The position numbers and the translations under genes were made by a program. Positions 1 through 5,340 of a DNA stretch of 21,266 nt are shown in pieces; the stretch's first letter is position 1; each line of letters begins with the position of its first letter. This DNA is from Clostridiales bacterium. GTDB lineage: Bacteria > Bacillota > Clostridia > Oscillospirales > Oscillospiraceae. The stretch is from the NCBI GenBank assembly GCA_019418025.1, contig DYCR01000005.1, positions 1 through 21,266 on the forward strand, in the 5' to 3' direction. Below the pieces are notes generated by a model. It was not told the DNA's origin. It ran no database searches and worked only from the letters and a program-made list of their open reading frames with translations.

Positions 1-285
1 CCTCAGCCCCCTGAGCCGGAAGAACCTCCCTGCCCTCCGCCTCAGCAGTCAGCGCAGACCGCCCCCTGCCAACCATCAGGGAACGATCTGCAAAGGCAGC
101 AGCCTGCTCCTGCCATGCCCCAAAACAACAGCCGGGGGATCACGTCCTTTCTGAAGGGGCTCCTGCCCCGAGAGATCGACACCGACGACATGCTCATCAT
201 CCTGCTGATCATGCTCATGAACCGAGATGAAGAAGGGGATGACCTATCCCCTATGCTTACCCTTGCCCTGTATTTTTTGTTATAG
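1..285 (+). CDS. C-terminal part of an unidentified small Clostridia protein (5' end outside window)
   Basis: An open frame enters from the left edge and ends at a TAG at 283-285, giving 94 residues with no start codon needed inside the window. The first ~40 residues are low complexity, rich in Pro, Gln and Glu. The last ~45 residues change character: a short segment SFLKGLLPREIDTDD is followed by the hydrophobic run MLIILLIMLM, an acidic linker (NRDEEGDD) and a second hydrophobic run LSPMLTLALYFLL at the C-terminus. This layout of a Pro/Gln-rich linker plus two short hydrophobic stretches separated by acidic residues resembles small uncharacterised proteins common in Clostridia. I do not recognise a family with a known function. 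The gene is convergent with the phosphonate operon, and the strong hairpin about 50 bp downstream would terminate it. The complementary strand is also open here but lacks protein-like features. Confidence 0.6.
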   Translation, partial: PQPPEPEEPPCPPPQQSAQTAPCQPSGNDLQRQQPAPAMPQNNSRGITSFLKGLLPREIDTDDMLIILLIMLMNRDEEGDDLSPMLTLALYFLL

Positions 286-337
286 GGAACTCCCAGATCC
301 ATCCGGCAGCCTGAACTGCCCAAGGCATTCAGAATAC

Positions 338-384
338 ATTGACGCTCCCCCTTGCACGGATACAAGGGGGAGCGTCAATTGTTT
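338..384. terminator. Perfect 17-bp hairpin, bidirectional terminator between convergent genes
   Basis: The arms ATTGACGCTCCCCCTTG (338-354) and CAAGGGGGAGCGTCAAT (363-379) are exact reverse complements around an 8-nt loop. On the plus strand the stem is followed by TGTTTT, so it best fits termination of the plus-strand gene ending at 285. It also lies just past the stop of the minus-strand aepX gene and can stop that transcript too. Confidence 0.85.
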
Positions 385-412
385 TGGAGGTATCTGCCCA
401 AAGGCTCCTCGA

Positions 413-1708
413 TCAGACATCGTCGATCAGCGTGATGATTTCCTTAAAGGGCATCAAATTGGCATCCACTTCCTTGGCACGGTGATACTTTAAGATTTCC
501 TTAGCCGTATCCTCCATGGCAGGGAACGCACTTCGTGTCAGCTGGTTGGCATAGATCACGATATTAACACCGTGGGATGCCAGCTCCTCCTCTGTTGCAC
601 CGTTAAAGGATGTAGGCACCACCACAATGGGGATGTTCTTCTCTTTCTGGCGGAATTTGTCGCAGAACTCAAAAATTTCTGCCGGGTCCTTTTTCCGGCT
701 GTGGATCATGATTCCGTCGGCGCCGGCCTCCACATAGGCAAAGGCACGATGCAGCGCATCCTCCATGCCCTGCTCAAGGATCAGGCTCTCAATTCGGGCG
801 ATGATCATAAATTCCTCAGTTCTCAGCGCCTGCTTTCCGGCACGGATCTTACTGCAGAAATTTTCAACGCTGTCCTGCGTCTGCTTTACCTCTGTACCGA
901 ACAGCGAATTCTTTTTCAGCCCCGTCTTGTCCTCTATGATCACCGCAGAAATACCCATCCGCTCCAGTGTTCTCACATTATAGACAAAATGCTCGATCAG
1001 GCCGCCGGTATCGCCGTCAAGGATGATGGGCTTTGTGGTGACGTCCATGATCTCGTCCAAGGTGCGAATCCTCGAGGACATATCCACCAGTTCGATATCC
1101 GGCTTCCCCTTTGCCGTGGAGTCGCACAGGCTTGAGACCCACATGGCATCAAACTGGTCAAGCTGCCCCTCGTGCGCAACCACTGTCTTTTCGGCAATCA
1201 GGCCCGTCAGACCGCTGTGGGCCTCAATGGCCTTTACCACAGGACAGATCTCCAGCAGCTGTCTCAGCCTCTTTCTGCGGTATTCCGGCATTGCCAGCTT
1301 CTCCCGCATCATCGCATCGATCTTTTTCACGTTTTCATTGTAGGTGTAGGGAACCTCGATCAGCTCACCGCCCCATTCCTTCAGTACCTCAATGACATTT
1401 TCCCGAATGGCTGACTGAGCGCCGTCCCGCCAGTTGTCTCCATGCACCACATAGTCAGGCTTCAGCTGCCGCAGGACATTCTCATACATCACATCTTTTT
1501 GCTCAACAACATGGGAAATCTCAGGAATCCCCCGGATCAGCTCCATCCGCTCTTCAAAGGAAATCGTGGGAAAGCGGTCATACCGGACCATTGCCCGATC
1601 ACTCATCACACCGGCTGTAATCTCGCCGTACTTCTGTGCCTGGCGGATCAAATTCATGTGTCCTTCGTGGATCACATCTGTGCTTAAGCACACATATACC
1701 TTTTTCAT
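413..1708 (-). CDS. aepX: Phosphoenolpyruvate mutase with N-terminal nucleotidyltransferase domain
   Basis: The 431-residue protein has two domains. Residues 1-~135 form a cytidylyltransferase-like Rossmann domain starting MKKVYVCLSTDVIHEGH, with the nucleotide-binding HxGH motif as HEGH at 14-17. Residues ~180-420 form the PEP mutase/isocitrate lyase-superfamily barrel, with DGDTGG (231-236) and the PEP-mutase signature EDKTGLKKNS (259-268). That signature distinguishes true mutases from methylisocitrate lyase-like relatives. The barrel domain should rearrange PEP to phosphonopyruvate, the C-P bond-forming step. The nucleotidyltransferase part may activate a phosphonate with CTP, by analogy with phosphonate cytidylyltransferases; its substrate is inference. 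The canonical ISTT/ISTS-type segment expected near 122-130 reads YTYNENVKKID instead. It is the last gene of the operon: its ATG directly abuts the TAG of the decarboxylase gene, so translation is probably coupled. A hairpin terminator lies downstream. Confidence 0.92.
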   Translation of the reverse strand: MKKVYVCLSTDVIHEGHMNLIRQAQKYGEITAGVMSDRAMVRYDRFPTISFEERMELIRGIPEISHVVEQKDVMYENVLRQLKPDYVVHGDNWRDGAQSAIRENVIEVLKEWGGELIEVPYTYNENVKKIDAMMREKLAMPEYRRKRLRQLLEICPVVKAIEAHSGLTGLIAEKTVVAHEGQLDQFDAMWVSSLCDSTAKGKPDIELVDMSSRIRTLDEIMDVTTKPIILDGDTGGLIEHFVYNVRTLERMGISAVIIEDKTGLKKNSLFGTEVKQTQDSVENFCSKIRAGKQALRTEEFMIIARIESLILEQGMEDALHRAFAYVEAGADGIMIHSRKKDPAEIFEFCDKFRQKEKNIPIVVVPTSFNGATEEELASHGVNIVIYANQLTRSAFPAMEDTAKEILKYHRAKEVDANLMPFKEIITLIDDV

Positions 1709-2839
1709 CTATACCACCCCATGATACTTCATAAATGTATTTTTGTTCTCAACAGCAGTCTCCTTCGGTCGCCCCAGATCACTGCGGGACCCCATAGAGA
1801 CCTTGACCTCCAGAAAAACAGGCCCGTGCAGCTGCCCGATTTCTTTCAGGCTCTGCTCCAATTCCTGCATGCTCTCTGCGCAGAATGTATGAGGGTAGCC
1901 GCTATGCCGCGCAATCACAGCATAGGACTGTCCCACTGCTCCGGTAGGCATACCGCCTACCGATTCGTGCGCCTCGTTATTCAGGCAAATATGGATCAGA
2001 TTCTCAGGCGATTGCTTTCCGATAAACGGCAGGCTGCCCATGTGCATCAGTACTGCGCCATCGCCGTCGAGACAAAACACCCGTTTTTCGGGCATGCTGA
2101 CCGCCATGCCGAATGCGATCATAGATGCATGTCCCATGCCGCCAACGGTCAGAAAGGACTGTCCATGCTGCCCCAGAAGCTGATTGCTTTGCTCGTAAAC
2201 TTCTCGGGAGATCTTTCCAGTGGTGGATACGACCACATCCTCGGGCTTCAAAGACAGCAGGATCTTACCGATAGCCTCCTCTCTGCACAGGGTGTTGGCA
2301 TTGGTATATTCACCGCCCATACGCACATCAAAGGTGTTTTTCCGAATCACGATGGCATACTGTCCGTTCCCACTCAGGACATGCCCTGCCTGATGCATGA
2401 TCTGCTCCAGCTGCTCATGGGTCGTATCCGCTCCAATGATAGAATACGGGATCTCCAGTGCCTCCAGCAGGCTGAGGGTCACCTGTCCCATAAATTTGTG
2501 CTGAGGCTCATCATGGAAGCCCGGCTCCCCTCTCCATCCGATCAGCATCAGCATCGGGATATCGTAAACCGCCTGATTCATCAGGGACGTGATGGGATTG
2601 ACCGTATTGCCCAAGCCGCTGTTCTGCATGTAAACACAGGCCGGACGCCTTGTTGCCAGATAGACTCCTGCGGCGATACCCACAGCCGATCCTTCATTTT
2701 CCGGAACATAATGATGAAATTCATCCCTGCCGTCTGTATTGATATAATCGCAAAACTGCTTCAGGGTGGAGTCCGGGACACCGACCAAGGTCTCGATGCC
2801 CAGACCCTTGATTTGATTCACAAAATATTCTGCCTTCAT
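1709..2839 (-). CDS. aepY: Phosphonopyruvate decarboxylase (ThDP enzyme)
   Basis: The 376-residue ThDP-dependent enzyme decarboxylates phosphonopyruvate to phosphonoacetaldehyde, the irreversible step that pulls the unfavourable PEP mutase reaction forward. The start chosen is MKAEYF at 2839, preceded at 6 nt by GGAGGA; an in-frame ATG 15 codons upstream would run into the preceding gene and lacks such a site. Visible motifs are NEG with the likely catalytic Glu49, MQNSGLGN (71-78) and GWRGEPG (101-107). The ThDP/Mg-binding motif begins LDGDGAVLMHMG (GDG at 259-261) and continues to LNNEAHESVGGMPTG (286-300). The C-terminal GSRSDLGRP is also typical of the family. A single polypeptide carries both the PYR and PP domains. 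It follows the transaminase gene by 41 nt and abuts aepX. Sulfopyruvate decarboxylase is a related alternative, but the neighbouring PEP mutase decides for phosphonopyruvate. Confidence 0.93.
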   Translation of the reverse strand: MKAEYFVNQIKGLGIETLVGVPDSTLKQFCDYINTDGRDEFHHYVPENEGSAVGIAAGVYLATRRPACVYMQNSGLGNTVNPITSLMNQAVYDIPMLMLIGWRGEPGFHDEPQHKFMGQVTLSLLEALEIPYSIIGADTTHEQLEQIMHQAGHVLSGNGQYAIVIRKNTFDVRMGGEYTNANTLCREEAIGKILLSLKPEDVVVSTTGKISREVYEQSNQLLGQHGQSFLTVGGMGHASMIAFGMAVSMPEKRVFCLDGDGAVLMHMGSLPFIGKQSPENLIHICLNNEAHESVGGMPTGAVGQSYAVIARHSGYPHTFCAESMQELEQSLKEIGQLHGPVFLEVKVSMGSRSDLGRPKETAVENKNTFMKYHGVV

Positions 2840-2880
2840 GTTGTCTCCTCCATTTCCGTATCTCACATTTGTCCTGCGTC

Positions 2881-4014
2881 TCAATAGCGAACCGGGATGG
2901 CAACGTGAGATTCTTCCAGAGCCTGACGAAATACCTTCAAAAATTCGACGATATCCTGCTCATCGATTGCACCCAGAGCGCAGAGGCGGAAGGTATCGGT
3001 GGAAGCAATCTTCCCCGGGTAGATCGTGAATCCCCGTTCATAGCAATAGTCATGGATTTTTTCAAAGCTCCAGTTGGGGTCCTTCGGATAGTAGAGGGAG
3101 GCCACCAGCCCCGCCTGCCATTCCGGACGGATCACATTGCGGAACCCCAGCTCTTCCATTCCCTTTTGAATTGCCCGAAACACTCTGGTGTGACGCTGCC
3201 ACTTCGCCGCTTCCCCTTCTGCAAAATATTCCTTTATTGCTTGCGCGGTGGCATAGACGGTCTGCACAGGGGGTGTAAAATGCATCTGACCGGTTTTCTC
3301 AAAATATTCATACTGCAAATACAGGTTGCAGTAATATGAGCGCTTAGGATAGTCCTTGGATCGTTCCAAGATCCTGCGGTCTCCCACAACAAAGGACAAT
3401 CCAGTCATGGACATAAGCCCCTTCTGCGCAGATGCCATACAGAAATCGATATTGTCTTTTTCGATATCAATGGGGATCATGGCATAGGTCGAGGTGGTGT
3501 CCACGGTAAACACGCAATTGTACCGATGCGCCAGCGCTCCGATCTCCCGAATCGGGTTGAGCAGCCCTGTCCCCGTCTCATTGTGGGTTGTATGGATCAG
3601 CGCAATATCAGGATTCTGTCGGATGGTGTCCTCCACCGCATTAAGATCCGGCCGTTCGTCCACAGGGAACTGCAAATCAATGTGATCCAAGCCATAGTAT
3701 CGGCAGATTTCCACCGCACGGGAGCTGTACGCGCCATTGTTGATGACAAGGATCTTCTTTCCCTCCGGCAGAAGAGAATTCAGACAAACATCAATATTGA
3801 TCGTGCCGGAGCCGCAGAACATCACGGAAGTATACTTCTCGGTATCCCCGTGTACGATCCGAACCAGATCCTCCCGCATTTTAAGCATCAGATCTTCAAA
3901 CTCTTTTTCTCTGGGGCAGATATCAGGGACAACCTGTGCCATCTTCACAGAGTCTGTGGTGGTTGCCGGCCCCGGATTGAGCAGAATATTTCTCTTGACC
4001 AACTCATTTACCAT
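2881..4014 (-). CDS. phnW: 2-aminoethylphosphonate:pyruvate transaminase-type aminotransferase
   Basis: This 377-residue class V (fold type I) PLP aminotransferase opens with the family-typical ILLNPGPATTT. Further along are GSGT (68-71, phosphate-binding region), HTTHNETGTG (141-150), the PLP-ring Asp in FTVDTTST (D172), and the Schiff-base lysine in SAQKGL (K198). In degradation pathways PhnW converts AEP and pyruvate to phosphonoacetaldehyde and alanine. Here, beside PEP mutase and phosphonopyruvate decarboxylase, it most likely runs in the biosynthetic direction to make AEP. No phosphonoacetaldehyde hydrolase (phnX) or C-P lyase gene is present to suggest degradation. It is the first gene of the operon, with GGGAGAG 6 nt before the ATG and a strong promoter about 75 nt upstream. 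Confidence 0.92.
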   Translation of the reverse strand: MVNELVKRNILLNPGPATTTDSVKMAQVVPDICPREKEFEDLMLKMREDLVRIVHGDTEKYTSVMFCGSGTINIDVCLNSLLPEGKKILVINNGAYSSRAVEICRYYGLDHIDLQFPVDERPDLNAVEDTIRQNPDIALIHTTHNETGTGLLNPIREIGALAHRYNCVFTVDTTSTYAMIPIDIEKDNIDFCMASAQKGLMSMTGLSFVVGDRRILERSKDYPKRSYYCNLYLQYEYFEKTGQMHFTPPVQTVYATAQAIKEYFAEGEAAKWQRHTRVFRAIQKGMEELGFRNVIRPEWQAGLVASLYYPKDPNWSFEKIHDYCYERGFTIYPGKIASTDTFRLCALGAIDEQDIVEFLKVFRQALEESHVAIPVRY

Positions 4015-4087
4015 GTTATCTCTCCCTTTTGGAACAAGAATTTTATACAGAATTTACATTTATTATATATTTAGTTCCATATTCGAT

Positions 4088-4116
4088 ATATTACACCTAT
4101 ATTTTGAACATGTCAA
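4088..4116 (-). promoter_or_regulatory. Sigma-A-type promoter of the phosphonate operon
   Basis: Read on the minus strand, a perfect TTGACA (-35, plus positions 4111-4116) is followed after exactly 17 nt by TAATAT (-10, 4088-4093). The predicted transcript starts near 4081 and would carry a ~67-nt leader before phnW. The surrounding sequence is very AT-rich. I saw no riboswitch-like or attenuator structure in the leader. Confidence 0.7.
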
Positions 4117-4382
4117 CCATATATTTCGATTCCCAGAGCTGTCCCAATCATGGCAAAAAAGCAATACCGCGTATCATTGATGCGCTTTTCTCTTCGAATA
4201 TCCATCAAAAATCAAACATATTCTTAATCATTGCATATCTGCTCCTCTTTTCCGGATGTTCAAAAATAGTTACCAAATTTTTAAAATGATTATCCCATCA
4301 GAAAGAAACAAGCATAATTCCTTCTCATGCAACATCTAAATCCCCGATGCAAAAAATAATTTGATAATTTTCGAAAAAAAGC
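4117..4382. other. AT-rich intergenic region without a recognisable gene
   Basis: This stretch lies between the divergent promoters of phnW (minus) and tRNA-Pro (plus). It is visibly more AT-rich than the flanking genes. A plus-strand open frame crosses it from 4029 to 4289, but its peptide has no recognisable domain and no convincing ribosome site, and it runs through the phnW promoter. I see no repeat, RNA gene or terminator here. Confidence 0.5.
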
Positions 4383-4411
4383 TTGCATTTCAAAGAAATA
4401 TGTGGTATTAT
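4383..4411 (+). promoter_or_regulatory. Promoter of tRNA-Pro
   Basis: TTGCAT (4383-4388), a 17-nt spacer and TATTAT (4406-4411) form a good sigma-A promoter. A TGG directly before the -10 matches the extended -10 element. Transcription would begin about 20 nt before the mature 5' end of the tRNA. Confidence 0.7.
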
Positions 4412-4436
4412 ATCTGAGCTGTCAAGTTAATAGCAT

Positions 4437-4513
4437 CCGGGTGTGGCGAAGTTTGGTATCGCGCTTGAATGGGGTTCAAGAGGCCGCTGGTTCGAATCCA
4501 GTCACTCGGACCA
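4437..4513 (+). tRNA. tRNA-Pro (anticodon GGG)
   Basis: The full cloverleaf can be folded by eye: acceptor CCGGGTG pairs with CACTCGG (one G-T wobble), D stem GCGA/TCGC, anticodon stem CTTGA/TCAAG with loop ATGGGGT (anticodon GGG at 4471-4473), and T arm GCTGG-TTCGAAT-CCAGT. The discriminator is A, and the 3' CCA is encoded. The gene is 77 nt and stands alone, on the strand opposite to the five-tRNA operon. Confidence 0.95.
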
Positions 4514-4547
4514 AGGGAGTATCCTGATAGGATGCTCCCTTTTTTGT
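4513..4547 (+). terminator. Rho-independent terminator of tRNA-Pro
   Basis: The stem AAGGGAGTATCC (4513-4524) pairs with GGATGCTCCCTT (4530-4541) around a TGATA loop, with one T-G wobble. It is followed by TTTTTTG. The stem starts at the last base of the tRNA CCA, so the tRNA 3' end is directly coupled to termination. Confidence 0.85.
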
Positions 4548-4612
4548 ATACACTGCCTCCCTTGCTCTCCTTCACGGATCAAGGAGATCCCATAAACCAT
4601 CAACATAAAAAA

Positions 4613-4635
4613 TGGAGCATCAAAATGATACTCCA
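4613..4635 (-). terminator. Third (distal) terminator-like hairpin after the tRNA operon
   Basis: On the minus strand, TGGAGTATCA pairs with TGATGCTCCA around a TTT loop, with one internal mismatch, and is followed by TTTTTT. It lies beyond two other hairpins of the same polarity, so it may be a backup terminator or the end of a separate small transcript. Confidence 0.5.
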
Positions 4636-4644
4636 CTCAATATA

Positions 4645-4677
4645 GAAAAAGGTCCGCACTTAAAATAATGTGCGGAC
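4645..4677 (-). terminator. Second terminator-like hairpin after the tRNA operon
   Basis: GTCCGCAC (4652-4659) and GTGCGGAC (4670-4677) are perfect 8-bp arms with a 10-nt AT-rich loop. On the minus strand the stem is followed by CTTTTTC. It sits about 60 nt beyond the primary terminator of the tRNA operon. Confidence 0.55.
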
Positions 4678-4735
4678 AAACTTTTGGCACCAAGGGCCAC
4701 TTGAGATACCATACTCAACACCAAAGGCATTGCAG

Positions 4736-4767
4736 AAAAAAAGAGACGATCTTTCGATCGTCTCTTT
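4736..4767 (-). terminator. Primary terminator of the five-tRNA operon
   Basis: AAAGAGACGATC (4740-4751) pairs perfectly with GATCGTCTCTTT (4756-4767) around a 4-nt loop. On the minus strand the stem is followed by a run of T. The stem begins at the 3' end of the tRNA-Cys gene. Confidence 0.9.
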
Positions 4768-4841
4768 GGAGGTACCGCCCAGATTTGAACTGGGGAATGA
4801 GAGTTTTGCAGACTCTTGCCTTACCACTTGGCCACGGTACC
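4767..4841 (-). tRNA. tRNA-Cys (anticodon GCA)
   Basis: Acceptor GGTACCG/CGGTACC, anticodon stem AGAGT/ACTCT with loop CTGCAAA, and T arm CCCAG-TTCAAAT-CTGGG are all intact. The discriminator is U, as expected for Cys, and CCA is encoded. It is the last gene of the operon, directly before the terminator stem. Confidence 0.95.
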
Positions 4842-4845
4842 ATAT

Positions 4846-4921
4846 TGGAGCGGGTGACGAGGCTCGAACTCGCTACCTCCACCTTGGCAAGGTGGCGCTC
4901 TACCAGATGAGCTACACCCGC
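4846..4921 (-). tRNA. tRNA-Gly (anticodon GCC)
   Basis: Acceptor GCGGGTG/CACCCGC, D arm GCTC/GAGC, anticodon stem CCACC/GGTGG with loop TTGCCAA, T arm GCGAG-TTCGAGC-CTCGT, discriminator U and an encoded CCA. Only 4 nt separate it from tRNA-Cys. Confidence 0.95.
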
Positions 4922-4925
4922 ATCT

Positions 4926-5001
<76 letters not shown>

Positions 5002-5002
5002 A

Positions 5003-5032
5003 TATTGAGCAGAGCAATCGCTCTGCTCAATA
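5003..5032. repeat. 13-bp inverted repeat (hairpin) between tRNA-Asp and tRNA-Phe
   Basis: TATTGAGCAGAGC (5003-5015) and GCTCTGCTCAATA (5020-5032) are exact reverse complements around a 4-nt loop. There is no T-run after it on the minus strand, so it is unlikely to be a terminator. It may help precursor folding or RNase processing. Confidence 0.85.
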
Positions 5033-5038
5033 GCAATA

Positions 5039-5115
5039 TGGCGACCCGGAACGGACTCGAACCGTCGACCTCCAGCGTGACAGGCTGGCGTGCTAACCGA
5101 CTGCACCACCGGGCC
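5039..5115 (-). tRNA. tRNA-Asp (anticodon GTC)
   Basis: Acceptor GGCCCGG/CCGGGTC (one G-U), D stem GTGC/GCAC, anticodon stem CCAGC/GCTGG with loop CTGTCAC, and T arm GACGG-TTCGAGT-CCGTT. The discriminator is G, the Asp identity base, and CCA is encoded. Confidence 0.95.
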
Positions 5116-5119
5116 AAAT

Positions 5120-5195
5120 TGGTGGGAACAACAGGGCTCGAACCTGTGACCCCATGCTTGTAAGGCATGTGCTCTCCCAGCTGAGCTATGCTCCC
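5120..5195 (-). tRNA. tRNA-Val (anticodon TAC)
   Basis: Acceptor GGGAGCA/TGTTCCC (one G-U), D arm GCTC/GAGC, anticodon stem CATGC/GCATG with loop CTTACAA, T arm ACAGG-TTCGAGC-CCTGT, discriminator A and an encoded CCA. It is the first tRNA of the operon; the promoter's predicted start lies about 35 nt upstream. Confidence 0.95.
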
Positions 5196-5236
5196 AAGTT
5201 GGCGTCGGAGAGGCGTTCACCTCAGCGACGTGGATT

Positions 5237-5290
5237 ATTATACATGTTAAGGCTCATTTTGTCAAGCACTTTTTTCATATTTTTTCATAA
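5237..5290 (-). promoter_or_regulatory. Consensus promoter with A-tract upstream element for the tRNA operon
   Basis: On the minus strand TTGACA (plus 5260-5265) and TATAAT (5237-5242) are both perfect and spaced by 17 nt. Directly upstream, two six-A tracts repeat with a period of about 10 bp (ATATGAAAAAA-type units within 5270-5290), as expected for an UP element or intrinsically curved DNA. This is the pattern of a strong stable-RNA promoter. Confidence 0.88.
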
Positions 5291-5317
5291 AACTTATTGC
5301 AGCAAAATGAGCCTTAA
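5247..5317. repeat. Perfect 15-bp inverted repeat bracketing the tRNA promoter -35 region
   Basis: TTAAGGCTCATTTTG (5247-5261) and CAAAATGAGCCTTAA (5303-5317) are exact reverse complements 41 nt apart. The first arm covers most of the promoter spacer and reaches the edge of the -35 hexamer; the second lies just beyond the stop codon of hslO. No T-run follows it on either strand. Confidence 0.85.
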
Positions 5318-5340
5318 TTACATGCATTTAGTAGGACTTA

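Noticed and set aside
2840..2884. 15-codon N-terminal extension of phosphonopyruvate decarboxylase
   Set aside because: The internal ATG at 2839 has GGAGGA at the right distance and gives the family-typical N-terminus; the extension encodes that ribosome site.
1721..2887. 388-codon plus-strand open frame covering the whole decarboxylase gene
   Set aside because: It is exactly antisense to aepY, which has full ThDP-enzyme motifs. The antisense peptide has no domain character and no credible ribosome site.
4029..4289. 86-codon plus-strand frame upstream of tRNA-Pro
   Set aside because: It has no clear ribosome site, overlaps the phnW promoter on the other strand and shows no recognisable domain; AT-rich chance frame most likely.
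4668..4910. Zinc-finger-like peptide (CGQTFGTKGHLRYHTQHQRH) on the plus strand
   Set aside because: Only one cysteine precedes the histidines, so the C2H2 pattern is incomplete. The frame runs through a terminator and tRNA genes on the other strand.
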